64,000 nt of DNA from Rhizophagus irregularis (GCF_026210795.1 NC_089437.1:1116001-1180000), one strand, 5' to 3'; counted from the first letter of the stretch, positions 34,201 to 47,139 are shown. Notes: generated from the letters alone by a model not told the origin. Made by a program: numbers and translations.

Positions 34201-36022
34201 TACGCTTAGATTTCCTCGATTTGAGAAAATTCGCGAGGATAAAGATTGGGAAAGTGCAATGAATTATGAAGGTATGTTACTCAACTTAATTATTTCATTA
34301 ATCGTATCTATATTAAATTTTTTAATTTATCTTAAGAAATGATGAACCTTCGCAGACAGGCATCAGGACGATTGCAGTCCAGAAAAGTTACCGAAGATGA
34401 TTTAGTGTAAGTTAACAAAAATGTAAAATTATGGTTATAATTATTATTAATGAGAATCTAAATTTGATGAAATTAGTACCACCGCGCGAGCCGTTAAGAG
34501 AAAAGGAAAGACGGCAGCACCACGTAGAGTAAGGCCAGTTCAGATTTTACTTAACCTTTTTCATTATATTTGTTCATTTAATTTATTGTTTATTTTAGGT
34601 TAAGAAATACACTATGCTTGAAACCTTTACTTCCAATATAGGACCGGTAGAAGAAAAATCCATGATATTTAAAGATATGAAATTCCGTAAGAGAATTACT
34701 TTATTCAATCTTTTAAATCTTTCATGATTGTTCAAATAATAACACGTTAAAACTTTTTATATTTCGTATAGACATAATGTTGACAAAATATAAAGAATAT
34801 ACAAAATCAGATTTTGAGCGTATGATTAAAGAACACGGAGGTAGCTATTCTCAACATCCTGGCTCTGATTCTGAAATTCATTTAATAGCTGAAGACGCAT
34901 CAAGTAACTTATTTATTTATTGCTATATATATTCAACATTAATTTTGCAGATACTTAGTGAGTTATTTATATTACTATAGACTTTAGAGTCAAAAATCTT
35001 ATCAGCCAAGGTGTAAGAGATATAATTCATCCTAGATGGATTACGGAATGTATTGATGCGTTAAAGCTGATCCCCTTGAGTCCAAAGTTCGTAAAACCTT
35101 TTTTTACTTAAATTGTTAATACTGTATTTCAAATTTTGCGTTATAAAAAGACAAATTATCTTATAATGTAGATATATGGTATTTATTACTGAATCAACAA
35201 AACAAGAATTTTTGACAAGGATGGACGAATGGGGAGATAGTTATACGGATGAAGTTACTATAGAAGATTTGCAGGAGGTATACTAACAAAATTTTGCTTT
35301 TTTTAAAAAAATAAATAAATAAATAAAAGTAAATCTTTTTTGATGATTTAAGACATTTGATTTAATGCCCTTGGATGAAGAAACTATCTTTTCAAATTAT
35401 CCAAAGCGTCAAAAGTTAGCTGACGAGATCGAGGAACGTTATTTTGCAGATACTGGATTACCAAATTGTTTATTTCGTCGTTGTGTAGTTTATATCGATT
35501 ATCCGCCACCATTAGAAAATATAAACAAATTATGGGCTTTATATGAAGGATGTCGTGATAGGTTTGTTGATTTACCTCAATATTATTTATTATATAATTC
35601 GTGGTAGTTTGTATATTTATATTTTATTATGTAATATTAAATAGGTTGAAGCTTATTGAATTGACTCTTCGTTACCATGACGCTCAAATTGTCTCCGATT
35701 TTTCGTTAAGTAAAATTACCCATGTAATTTTTGACGAAAAAGACTTAAGTAGATTTAATGAAATAAAGGAATTTCATGAAAAGTATGATTTAATTATTAT
35801 TCATTTCATTTTATTATATATTAATTCATAATTCAATAATATTAAATTTGCAGGCGTAAAATATCACCATATTATGTGCGTTCTTCATGGGTTACAGACA
35901 GCGAGAATTGTGGAGTTTTACTAGAAGAGAATGGTAATTGATAATTGATTACTTAAATGTTTAAAATATTTATTAATTCTTTCTTAATATTAACAGAATA
36001 TATTCCAAAAATATCAAAATAA
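31265..36022 (+). CDS. LIG4: DNA ligase IV
   Basis: ATP-dependent ligase that seals double-strand breaks in non-homologous end joining with Xrcc4/Lif1. I resolve 27 exons (first 31265-31426, last 35997-36022) coding about 931 residues (human 911). The N-terminal helical domain, the adenylation motif EEKIDGER with nucleophile Lys272 (exon 32459-32619), LDGEMVVYD, VVFDVVLIN, EGIIIKKP and WVKIKPEY are followed by the OB fold (VVQVKAAEIV, LRFPRFEKIREDKDW). Two BRCT domains end it (GVRDIIHPRWITECI; KISPYYVRSSWVTDS). Every exon phase matches except in exon 31871-32002, where one extra T in the run at 31980-31984 breaks frame after QLDV. Assembly error or real lesion is unresolved. The start is the first ATG; an upstream ATG is closed by a stop. 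Confidence 0.93.
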
Positions 36023-36496
36023 TGGCAACTGGATTTGTTCCTCATAAGCTTGCAATTGATATTTTCAATAAGTTGCTTCAGGCCTATTTTTTAATTTGCT
36101 AATTCCGGTATAAGCTTTAATAACAAAAATTTATATATGGATTTGCATTCTGGATATAAAATTTGCAAGCCCGGATCCGTCCTGTTACAGGCTTATTCAT
36201 GATTAAATTGGTAGAAGCTACATTAATTGACTGTTAATTATTTGCACTGTTACTTTCTATATATTTATTTTCGTAGCATATTATCATTATTCAATAAATT
36301 GAATTTGAATCTGTGCAATTTGTCAAATTATTGTTCCATTGACCATTTCGTAGTGTTTTTTATCAGTAAACTGATAAGATCGGCAATTATGTATATATGT
36401 ATGATATATTTCACAAACAACAAAATTTAGATTCTTCCCATGCGTTAAATTTGCAAATATGATAAAAATTCTCCTTGGTTTACAAAATCTTTAAAA
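36023..36496. other. Intergenic region LIG4 / ALG5
   Basis: 474 bp with no gene seen. A GC-richer patch GCAAGCCCGGATCCGTCCTG lies near 36168; its role is unknown. Confidence 0.4.
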
Positions 36497-37785
36497 ATGG
36501 AATTAATTAATTTAATAATGCTCGCTATTGTAGCAATTTGTGGAGTAAGTCTTAAGTATGGTTTTGCACGATTCCTAATCGTGTTGTAAGTTGTATAACT
36601 TCCAAAAAAAAAATCAAATGCAATTTTTATTATTAATTTAATCAAATCCTATTAACCTCTTAATTATCTTTTATAGTTGATAATATGTATAATATGTTTA
36701 ATCGTATCATCACCGCGACCACGATCACGAACTGAAAGTGAGAAATATTACAAAAGTTCTAATACAGATAAAGCACAATTGTTGCCTAGTATACATGATG
36801 AACCACCTAAATATACTTATTCAATTATTGTACCAGCATATAATGAAATAAAGAGAATCCCAAATATGTTAGAAGAAACAGTAGAACATTTAGAAAATCG
36901 TAAAAATTCGGATAAAAATTTTTCATACGAAATTATTATAGTTGATGATGCCAGTAATGATGGTACTAGTAATTATGCTTTGGATTTTTCTAAATCTAAT
37001 AAAAATGTTGAATTAAAAGTATTAACTTTGGAAAAAAATAGAAAAAAAGGAGGAGCTGTTACTCAGGTATTTTATTTATTATTATTGGGAAAGTTTTCTT
37101 TTATTAAATTAATCGATGAATTATTATAGGAATTTAATTATTCTTTATATATATTTAGGGGATATTATGTGCCAGTGGAAAGTACATTTTATTTGTTGAT
37201 GCAGATGGAGCAACAAAATTTTCCGATTTAGATTGTTTAGAAAGGGAATTAAATAAAATTATATCAAAAGAAGGATATGGGGTAGCTGTTGGTTCTAGGG
37301 CACATTTAGTAAAAACTGAAGCCGTAGTTAAGGTAAACTTTTATAATCCTTTTCCTTCACACATAGATAATAATCACATTTTAACACAATTTAACTTTTT
37401 TTTTTTGTTTACGCAGAGATCATTTATTAGAAATTTTTTAATGCATTCATTCCATAAAGTATTATATATATTAGGAATAAGAACAATAAAAGATACACAA
37501 TGTGGGTTTAAATTATTTACAAGAAAGGCTGCATTAAATATTTTTAATAATATGCATGTAGAAGGATGGATATTTGATATTGAAGTATTATTATTAGCAA
37601 AATATTTTAATATGCCTATTGTAGAAGTATCTGTTACTTGGCATGAAGTTGATGGTTCTAAAGTTTCACTTATAAAAGATTCTATAAAAATGGCTATCGA
37701 CTTATCAATTATTAGGTTAAACTATTTTTTAGGAATTTGGAAAATTAAAGATTATAATTCTTTGGGTAAAATTAAAAATGAGTAA
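36497..37785 (+). CDS. ALG5: Dolichyl-phosphate beta-glucosyltransferase
   Basis: ER-membrane GT2 enzyme that makes dolichol-phosphate-glucose from UDP-glucose for the last three glucoses of the N-glycan precursor. Four exons: 36497-36544, 36677-37066, 37159-37332, 37417-37785; 326 residues (human 324). An N-terminal membrane anchor formed across the first intron is followed by the GT-A domain: [34 protein letters not shown] with the metal-binding [18 protein letters not shown] and [16 protein letters not shown]. It ends with [16 protein letters not shown]. For exon 1 I chose the perfect GTAAGT donor at 36545; an alternative GT at 36581 would keep frame and lengthen the anchor by 12 residues. 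No lesions. Confidence 0.95.
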
Positions 37786-38059
37786 ATGTGAAAGAACTTT
37801 TATGTTTATTTATTTTTTTTTTTTGTATGTGAATAAATGGTTTATATCTAAATCCCTTTAATATTTTTCTTTATATGATTGTTTAATATAAAAATTAAAT
37901 TTATGATTTCTCGTATTAAAAAAAAAAGGCTATTGAAAAAATGACAAAAATTTATAATAATAAAATTATCTTTCACCAAAATCCTATTTACTTTCAAAGA
38001 AACTAAAATTTTCCCTTTCCACCCTTCTATTCTCCTTCTTTCACCTTTTCCCATTTAAT

Positions 38060-39121
38060 TCACATTAATATATTAAAGTCTAAAGAAACAACATCAGTAT
38101 CAACACCATTACCAAAAGATGATAAATTCCAATTCGCTTCAATTGTAGGTACCCAACTAAAATGACTATATCTTGTTTCATCTTCATGTATAAAAGATTT
38201 TAATACATTAGGACCAATAAGTGCAGTATAAACATGATTAAAATCTGCTAAATTAAAATCAAGATAAGTAGAAGCTTCATCAAAAGTTACAACTAAAAGA
38301 GTTTTAGTAGAAGTTAATAAATGTTGAATTGAAGGTATAAACTCATTTTTTAAATAATTACTAGCGTATGTTAAATTAGTATTTTCTCCATTATTATTAA
38401 TATTTGGTACATAAAATATATATTGAGGAACTTGATTTTTTTTTAAATCATGTTTTAATTGTGATGAATTAACAATTTTTGATACCAATGTTAAATTATT
38501 TCTTATATTATTCATTGAAATAAATGGATTATGTTTACGAACATATAATTTATCTTCTGATACATCTGCTTTAAATCCATCACCAGGATAATTTTCTATA
38601 TATGCTTTCCATGTAATTCCTTTTTCTTCTAATGATTCTGGTAATGAAGGTCCTCCTAGATCTTGTGAAAAGTCTGTTAACATCCCACTTTTTGATGCAC
38701 ATATCATTGCTATATAATTTGGTTGTGATGGATGCCATATTCCATGTATATGTTTTAATAATATCCCTTGCTTAGACTAAAATAAAAGGAGAAATGTCAA
38801 CAATTAATCGAGAACCTAAACCTTTTTTTTGTGATAACTTTATTTATGCTGCAAACATTGAAAAAATTTGAAAATATTTCTTACAAGGTACGACAAATAC
38901 GGATCCTTAATTGCGTCTTCGTAATCAGTTGATCCCAAGACATACGTTATGATACTATTTATTTTTTTAAAAAAAAGAGTTTAATAAAAAATAATACCTA
39001 ACATTCAAAACGTATGAATTACGTACCGATCAAAATATACTCCAGGTACTTCAGCCACACACGTAAAATTCAATAAACTTATAATAACTAAAAAACTCAA
39101 GTATATTCGAACTATTTCCAT
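38060..39121 (-). CDS. Secreted phosphoesterase (acid phosphatase-like)
   Basis: Member of the phosphoesterase family PF04185, which includes fungal acid phosphatases and bacterial phospholipase C. Three exons: 39121-39027, 38954-38885, 38776-38060; 293 residues. It opens with a signal peptide (MEIVRIYLSFLVIISLLNF). Family motifs are HIHGIWHPSQPNYIAMICAS near residue 70 and VTFDEAS further on, the latter matching the conserved F-DE. Several N-glycosylation sites (NLT, NSS, NLS) fit secretion. The substrate is unknown; release of phosphate outside the cell would suit a mycorrhizal fungus, but that is inference. The second intron needs the GTAAGA donor at 38884 rather than the nearer GTACCT to keep frame. 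Convergent with ALG5. Confidence 0.88.
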
Positions 39122-39579
39122 TTCTATTAAATAGGAACTAAAGAATTTTATATAAGTAAAAGTTTATTCAGTCAAGAATGCTCGTTATGAAATAAAGTTC
39201 TTGAGAAAAAAGAATAAAATCAATTTTTTTTTACATAGTATGAAAAAAAAAATGTTTTTTTTATAAAGGAACAGCCACAAAAATATCATACAAGTTTTTC
39301 TATGAAATAACCATTTATTAAAAAAACCTCGATGTACGTGATACGATAATGTTTCACCAGAATTATTGCTACTGCGGTGATTTGCCTATGAAATACTAAT
39401 ATTGTTTTTTGACAAATAAAAATATTTATCAAAAAACTTTTAAAATAAAGATTATGAAAAAATTCATAAATTAATTAATTTCTATTTACGATTAAGATCA
39501 ATTAGAAAAACTTTGTGACACATCTTTACTAGTATTATTATGTACTATGTACTTTTTAATTAATTTTTGAAAATATAAT
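39122..39579. promoter_or_regulatory. Phosphoesterase upstream / eIF2A 3' flank
   Basis: 458 bp, A+T-rich, between two genes on the minus strand. It must hold the phosphoesterase promoter and the eIF2A 3' UTR. No motif stands out. Confidence 0.35.
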
Positions 39580-42482
39580 CTATTGAAGATTCAAACGGTC
39601 CAACTCTTTCCGTAATGTTGCTTCAGTCTCGATTTTTTTTATCTGATTAAATTAAGAAAAAATAAAAATTAAATAAAAAAAAGAACCATTTACATTATAA
39701 GAAAAATAAATCTACTTGATAATACCTGTGTTTGTTCCAACTTATCACCGTTCTTTTGTCTCTCTTTAAGTTCATCAATTTGTCTTAATTTTTTTGTCAG
39801 ATTTCGAATCTTTTTATCCTTTTCCGATAATTGACTCGCAGAATCAGATTTTACCGTGTCAACAGAATTATTAATATTATTAATACCGTTACTTATTATC
39901 GGTGATGTTGGATCTAAAGAGTTTTGAAAAATGTTAATAGAAAATTTATAAATGAATCGGGAAATTCATTAAGAATATGACCTTTATTCTCTGTCTCATC
40001 AACTTTAGCAGTTTCTTTTGCAACTTCTTCCTCCTTTTTTTGTTTAGGTTTCTTTTTATTTTTAGATCCTACGGGTTTAGCTCCATTTTCATGAACCTTT
40101 TCATCCGAAATGTTAACGAATAATAAATAAGCATTTTTAATATATTACGTTTATGGAATGAGAACAAAAGAATACCTTGACAGCACTTGGTGCACCGCGA
40201 GCACGTGCATGTGGTGGTAAATATGCACCTGCTTTTGTAGCTGCTTGGTATTAAAAACAAATATACATTGTATTATAAATAAAATTGTGATAAATTATTA
40301 AGTTGTATATTAGCAACAAACTTACGTGCAGTTTTTGTTGGGGACGCGAGACCCTTTGTTATTTCAGGTGCTGGAGGCAAATCAGCCAGAGGATAAAATT
40401 CAACACTTGTAGGACGCCATTGTATCTATCGATTAATAACATGCTCAATAAACATTTCAATTTTTTCATCCTAAAATAAAGAACTAACCTGCAATAATTC
40501 ATCGATATTCTGATTATGCACTAAACTACCAGTATAATGCCAAATTTTATAACCGTTATCTACTCGAAGTCGTGGACTTAATATTGCTGTCATAATATAT
40601 ATCCCATCTGGCGACCAGGAACTTTCAGATGAATTGGGAGCTTCAATTTCTGCTATTTTTTTCAATGTTTTACGATCCCAAATGTCCATTTCTCCTTTCA
40701 AATTGCCAAATCCAGCTATGAACACCAGTAAAATCAGAAATAAAAGAATTAAGGTCATTTTAAAAGTTCTAATACGTTATAATTCAATATATAAAAAGGT
40801 TTGCATCGACATAAAGAAAGGATATATCGTCCTTGAGGATTAAATCTAACGGTGTTACGGAATATGCCAGTACCAAATTCATGTATGGGATTTGCCCGAT
40901 GGTCAAATAACGTTGCTTTTGCAGGCATATCTAATTTATTTAAGAAAAATTATCTATTTTAAAAATTTTGTCAAAAGAAAAAAACATATACTAATATTAC
41001 TTACATCCATAGATGACTACAAATTCTTTTGAACTTGGACCCCATGTAACATCGTGGATCGGACCTTCTTTGTCTATTAAATTAATAGAAAAAACATTAA
41101 TATAATTAATTATGACTACTCGTATCCTGCCAATAAAAAATCCTTCGATTACCAAGCATAACGCGACAATCGTAACTGCCTGTCACTGATAAAAGGAACA
41201 AATTTGTCTCTAAAAATCAAAAGGAATTTAGTTTTTTTATATATATTTTTAAAACAACTTAAATATATTAAAATGTATTTACCCCCGTAGTATGATTTAT
41301 TCGTTTTGTCTACATCAGTTTGGGTTAAAACTAATAAATTAGTACCCGAATCATTCCATTTCATTTGAATTTTGTCGGCTTTATAAAATGTCTTTTGTGC
41401 CAAAGGAACTTTAAAATTGGCAATGGAATATATTCGAACGATAGCAGGTGCTGCCTATAACACATAAATTATATTAAAAAGTGAATACAATTTATACAGA
41501 AATAGTCATAAAGTAAAACTTATCATAACCTACGTTTTTTTCGGGAATAAATACAGCTATAGAGGCACTCTTCCCAGGTGATATGGAAAAATCGCCAATA
41601 TTTTCCAAACGTAATTTATTAGTAATCCCCTCATCCAAACGTTTACTATCGTAAAAATGAACCTCTCCAGTAACCATTCGACTAAAATACATTTCGTCTT
41701 CAGTCCATTGAACATTCCTGTATGTAAATAATATAACAAATTAATGTGTTTAACCAAACATACAAAATATATTAATTACAAACGAAAAATTAACTAACCA
41801 ATTGTTTTGACTTTTTTGGGTAAACGAAATCAATTGTTTTCCAGTTATTACTTCCCAGATAATTAAATTTTTATGAACCGATCCATCTGCCGATTTAACT
41901 AATACGCATTTTAAAGGGTTAGATCAGTACAATCAGCAATAAAAAAAAAGATCGATGAACTACCTGGACGCTCCCAAGTGGAAATATATGTTCCCTTTGG
42001 TGAAAATCCGATTTCAACAATTTGTTTCTTCGGAATTTCACTCACAAGTTGAGCAGTTTCAGCATCAAATATTTTTACGCTAAAATAAAGTATTAAATAA
42101 GTAATTTTGAATTTAACAGATTTGACGTTACAAACAGCTATTTACCTTTCTGGTAAAGCACAACCAAGATATTCACCATCCTTACTATATTGAAAAGTTT
42201 TGACGTTGCTACCTGGGCTATTGAAGGTGATTTGTAAAAATAAAATAAAAAAAACACACATACAAAACGCTAATTTTATAAATATCTACTCTTCAAAATT
42301 TGCTACTGGTTCGTAAGTTGGGTGTCCAAAAACTAAACCTAAATTATTAGCCGAACGATCTGTTGAGCAAATCAAAAGAATTATTGAATTATTAAGTTAT
42401 TTGTTAAAAACACCGGGAATCATAATATGTTAATATACGATAAAAACTTGCAGGCAAATTGTGTAGGTGGTGCGTCTGTCAT
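39580..42482 (-). CDS. Translation initiation factor eIF2A
   Basis: Alternative initiation factor (beta-propeller protein) that can deliver Met-tRNAi independently of eIF2. Sixteen exons: 42482-42452, 42359-42290, 42217-42146, 42079-41964, 41898-41799, 41717-41534, 41454-41283, 41209-41153, 41073-41005, 40930-40811, 40715-40489, 40425-40326, 40240-40176, 40096-39982, 39913-39726, 39642-39580; 582 residues (human 585). Motifs: QFAYRSANNLGLVFGHP, KADKIQMKWN, TDVDKTNKSYYG, AGFGNL-like SGFGNLKGEMDIWDRK, SPRLRVDNGYKIWHYTGS, AYLPPHARARG, and a C-terminal Lys-rich coiled coil that binds ribosome and mRNA in homologues. Intron 1 uses a GC donor. The 40810 donor is weak (GTCGAT), so that junction is the least certain. 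Confidence 0.93.
42360..42451 (-). other. GC-AG intron (eIF2A intron 1)
   Basis: The exon ends TTT GCC T and the intron begins GCAAGT, ending CAACAG. Splicing gives TQFAYRSANNLGLVFG, which matches the family; the GT inside GCAAGT gives the wrong phase. Confidence 0.75.
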
Positions 42483-43114
42483 AACTTCGAGCAGTATTAG
42501 ACGTTACACTGACAACGGCAAAGAGGTAAACAACGAGACGTTTTTTTCAAAAAAAATATATATTTGATCAATTTATGTAGAAAAAAAAAATATTTTTATT
42601 GATTCCAAAAAAATTCCGTTGTCCGACACTAATTTAAACTGTGCATAATTCTTGTTTCTATGTTAATCATGTAAATATAAATTTATAATATAACAAATAA
42701 ATAGTTTTTTTTTCAAATGCTCATCATGATGAATTAAGATTATTATTACAAATCTAAGTGAAACGTGACAAAATATTACGTTATGTCTGAAATTCACTTA
42801 GTAAATTTTTTGAAGCTTAAAGATCTAGATCTTTGGAAAAAAGCTAAACACCACTCATTATCATTAACTAGACAAAAGTGTATCTACACTAGCTCTGTCA
42901 ATTTTGTCCAACCAAAGAAACTATTAAACTAGATTGCTTTTACAGAAAATCATACACACACCTAGTAAGTACAATTATATAATCGATCACTAAGTAAAAA
43001 ATGTCTTTTTACGGCCATTATCATCTCTTAAAGCCCAAATCATCAAAAATTATTACCAATCCGAATCCTTTTTGAGGAAGGACTACCGATGTCGGTTGGA
43101 TAGAAGTGGTTTGG
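42483..43114. other. Intergenic region eIF2A promoter / SNW1 3' flank
   Basis: 632 bp. No gene or RNA recognised. It holds the upstream region of eIF2A (42483 onward) and the SNW1 3' UTR. Confidence 0.4.
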
Positions 43115-46100
43115 TCAGTATTTTCCACGCTTGCTCTTGCTACTTTCAGATTTTCTAATAAATAGTAAAATAACGTTAACATTTATTAAAACACTTAAAT
43201 TAAAATCAATCGACTATAACAAACAAATGCTTACGATGTATCTAACCCGCGTTTACTCCCTTTCTTAGCATCATCCAAGAACTGATTAAAACCGAACGGA
43301 TCTGCTTCTTCTTTCTCGAATTCCACAGGCCCGTCCCTCGACTGTAAATTAAAACATATTATCATTAGCTATCTTAAAATTTAAGATTCGGAAGGAATAT
43401 TGAATGAACTTCACTTACATGGGCGGTGTCAGCCCCTTGGAAACCTTTTGTAATCCCAAATCGGTCTACGTTAAGCATTTTATTAACGCTCTCAGCATTC
43501 CCACCTCCATACAGATCCGAATCGTATTCCTTTTTAGGTCTATATATGCTCGAAGAACTTGCACCGGCAAACAGCGGTTTATCGTAAAGATCATAAGCTA
43601 TTTAAAAAACCAATATTGTTATTAAATTAAGACAGAAAATTATAACTTATAAAATTGAAAATGTAATAATTACCTTCATCATCTTTAAAACCAGAATCAA
43701 GACCTTCAGATTGATTAAATAATCGAGCGTCAAACATGCTTTCTTTGCTCAATGTTGGTTTGGCCAATCCCAAAGCAATCTTTTCTGAAATATCTCTATT
43801 TTGCTCACTAAACAAAAACAATAATAAAATTAAAATTTACTTTAATTTGGTAACTATCAAATAATATCAAAAGGATATCTTACCGAGCAAGATATTTTGC
43901 CCTTTGTTCAGCACCCATTCTAGAAAGTCTATATTCTCTCTCACGTTCCTTCCGTCGATCTCGTCTTAATTCTTCTCTCTCTCTCACTTTTTCCTCATCG
44001 GATTCAGACTCCGATTCCGACTCTGCAACAGCTCCAGTAGCTCCTCCAGAGGCTGAAGATATACCGGCTCTATTATTAAGTATAACTTTTAATATTTTTA
44101 TTTATATGCAAAGAAAATAATTTTAGTTGCATACCTTTCTTCTCGTGCTTTCTGTGCTAACATACGTAATCGTTTTTCTTTTTCTTCTTTTTCTTTTTGA
44201 GCAAGTTTATCTCGCATCAAAGCACGCTGTTTTACTTCCTCACGAGCATGTCTATCCGCAGCAAAAAGAGCCTCAGATAATTTTGAAAAGTTATCATTAA
44301 TTGTAACCTCCTGCAACCCTCGTCCATCTGCCGCCAAACGTTTGTCAAGTGGAATAGTATATCCTTTCGCATTTTTCCAGTTAGATATACAAGGTGGAAT
44401 AATCCATTCTTGTTGTTCTTTAGCAGTAACTTTGCGAGGAGGAGAATGTAAAACTGGTGCCGGCGGCGATGGTGGACCTATAATAAAAAAAAAAGTTAAT
44501 AAAATTGTAGTGGATTACTCACAAATTTTTATGAATATAGAGAACATTTAAACCTTACCTCGTGGAATCTTTTTGTGCTTGAATTTCGGAGGTTCCATTG
44601 GATCAACAGGCATTTCCACCATTCTAATAATTCTCTGAGTAGCTCCGGAATTATAAGTTTCACCTTGCTGTCCAGGAGTATAACGGATATATGTTGGTTC
44701 TAACGGTTTATTAACTTTTACATTTTTAGGCTGTGCTGCTTTTATTTTGCCTAGAAAATCGAGAATTATAATAAATAAATTGAAGCGACAATTGCACTTG
44801 GAGATTTTTATTTAATTATATTCTGCCAAGTTCAGATAATTTAGATGTAAACATAATTTCGCATTGATTATGTTTTTATCAATCTTATATTATTGGGACG
44901 GTAAACATAATTTAAGCCTGCATATAATCAAGTCTCTTTCAATCATTATATTTATACCATTTTAATCGAATTTCCTCAGGTCCTTTCCCTATTCGTAATC
45001 TATCAACTAAACACTAAATAATTATTTCAATATTCCATATTATGCGCAAAAAATCGGAAGTTGTCATTATAATATTACTCTTTTTTCTCATTTTTTTTTC
45101 GTCCTTATTTCAAAAGCGAAACCTAACATCCTTCGATCACAGATTATATAAATTTTCAATGGTTGTCGCAGTGATGAAGGAGTCTGGCTGAGACTCTCAG
45201 CCTCTCCTGATTGTCGACGAATCTCCACTAATTAAACTAGGTCTTCTACTCCAGGTTATTTATTCATCGATTTTTAGATGAAATGACGATAGTTGTTAAT
45301 TTTGAGCTCGTTAAAAAAACACATTTTCTTTTTCATCATCACGATGATTTAAATTCCAATTCCTAATAAATCCAGCTTATCCACTCTATTATTTACCGTC
45401 ACCAACACCACTATGATTTTCTTACTGGTATCCTTATAAGACATGTTATGTTAGCAAATAATTTACCTTGTACAATTTTTTCTAACGCCTCTCTTGTTTT
45501 TTCCGTTGTTTCTTTTACTTCATCTTCGCCCGGTCTTTCTAAAGTAACTTTTTCGATATCGGCTCTTTGATTGAGGGGTACCAAGTCTTTGAATTGTGAA
45601 TGAATAACTCGAGATTCAGTATGTCCATGTTTCGCAATAGCATCATATTGAATGTTTCCTTCAGCATCAACTTGTAATGCAAGCGATTCAACGCTTTTGG
45701 TCTATAATAGTTGGTAGAAACGTTGGTTTGTAGAGATAGTTATCGTATGATGTTAGATATATTATTGATTTTTATAATTATTATAATTATTTATAATATA
45801 AATTAACTCTTATACTCACTGTTGTAGTGCGACCCATATCCAGTGGATATTGCGCTACATGGATTTCAGGGAAAGCACCACCATTGCCAAAATCTTCCTG
45901 AGTTTTTGGTTTCCAACCAGATCGTTGTCCATATGGAGGTGGCTGTTTCCTTGGCTTTACAGATGTAAGTTCATCATATTTTCGTTCATACTTATTTTGT
46001 TGTTCCGAACTTAAAAGTTGTTGTCGTGGCTTTGGTAGAACACTAAAATGTATAAAAACTCGAATTAGAAGAAGTATATAAAGTAGATCTACAAAAATTT

Positions 46101-46172
46101 AATAGATCTTGAGTAAAAAGAAAAAAAATATTTTAAAAATTTCACAAGAAATTACCTTGAAAGAGTAGTCAT
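43115..46172 (-). CDS. PRP45: Spliceosomal SNW-domain protein (Prp45/SKIP)
   Basis: Component of the activated spliceosome (NTC-related) and, in animals, a transcription co-regulator. Ten exons: 46172-46156, 46042-45820, 45701-45467, 44750-44559, 44477-44135, 44069-43884, 43807-43674, 43597-43419, 43341-43235, 43154-43115; 551 residues (human 536). Features: PPYGQRSGWKPKTQEDFGNGG, IPPCISNWKNAKGYTIPLDK with the name-giving SNW, LSEALFAADRHAREEV, then charged helices with a Ser/Glu repeat (ESESESESDEE). The C-terminal PVEFEKEEADPFGFNQFLDD matches the conserved end. The last exon adds only SKSESSKSKRGKY-like residues; without that splice the protein would stop at 43234. Intron 3 is long, about 716 nt, against 60-120 nt elsewhere. 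Confidence 0.95.
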
Positions 46173-46481
46173 TATTTTAAAAAAAGTTATTATGAAAGAT
46201 CTTAAAAAAGTTCGTTGTTATTTCAGCCAGTTTATTTAAACATTTTAAATCACGTCATAAATCTTAGTTCTAAATTACCCAAAAGGAAAATTCGTTTGAC
46301 GATCATTTCTTAAGATATACCAGAAGAACGTTGAACATAAGTCTGTCATAATCTATAATTAATTTACTTTCGATATAACGGATTTCTCGATTTAACGAAT
46401 TTTTAACAAATTTTACTAATGGAACGGATGGTTTCATTATATCGAATTTCACTGTGTATTATATTAACTTTATAAAAAAAA
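46173..46481. promoter_or_regulatory. Divergent intergenic region SNW1 / HINT3-like
   Basis: 309 bp between start codons; contains the inverted-repeat element at 46369-46458 described separately, ending only about 23 bp before the HIT-protein start. Confidence 0.45.
46369..46458 (-). mobile_element. Short inverted-repeat element, pogo/Tigger-like terminus
   Basis: TTCGATATAA at 46369-46378 is repeated in inverse as TTATATCGAA at 46437-46446. On the minus strand the outer end reads CACAGTGAAATTCGATATAA. Ends of the form CAGTGAA...TTCGATATAACG are, from memory, typical of Tigger/pogo-class Tc1-mariner elements. The piece is about 90 bp and non-coding, so it would be a MITE or terminal fragment. 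The family call is tentative. Confidence 0.4.
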
Positions 46482-47139
46482 ATGTTGCAATATTTTTTTT
46501 CCTGTTTTACGGATACCACACAAGATTGTGTATTTTGTGACCTAACTGACAAAAAGATAGTTTATGAAGATGAAAGAATTGTCGCATTTCATGATATAAG
46601 TCCGGCCGCTAAATTACATTTATTGATTATTCCTAGAAATCATATAGGTAAACGAAAATATTAAAAATAAAACTTGTTATAATTAACTAATTTAGTTATT
46701 AAATATTTTCTCGTTTCAAAGATAACGTAGATTCTTTAACACCAAATGATGCTCCTTTATGTAAGTTTCTTTTTTTTTTAATGTTTTTTTTTATATTCAG
46801 TGGTAATTAATAATTATCTCGCGTGCCATTTAGTAAAACATATGATTGATACAGGGAATCAACTTCTATCCGAATCCGGTTATCAATTATCAGAAAGAAG
46901 GTAATAAAATATAGTTCTCTCTCGGATAATTTGTAATGATGTGATCTGTACTAATACAATAATTTGATTTTAGAGTAGGATTTCACGTTCCTCCTTATAA
47001 TAGTGTTCATCATTTACATTTACATTGTATCGGCCTTCCTTATAGAAATATATTCTATTCAACAAAATATACGGAATTGGTGCATTGGTATTCCAGCGGT
47101 GAAAAGATATTGAAATCTTTATCATCATCTACTGAATAG
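46482..47139 (+). CDS. HIT-family hydrolase, HINT3/aprataxin-branch
   Basis: Histidine-triad nucleotide hydrolase; HINT3-type proteins cleave adenosine phosphoramidates and acyl-adenylates. Four exons: 46482-46647, 46722-46760, 46834-46900, 46974-47139; 145 residues. The HIT domain starts CVFCDLTDKKIVYEDERI, continues FHDISPAAKLHLLIIPRNH and carries the catalytic triad in HHLHLHCIGLP (His-phi-His-phi-His-phi-phi). The tail (KYTELVHWYSSGEKIL) matches HINT3. The substrate is unknown. The start ATG is the first in frame; a poly-A run lies immediately before it and a palindromic element just upstream. Confidence 0.92.
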
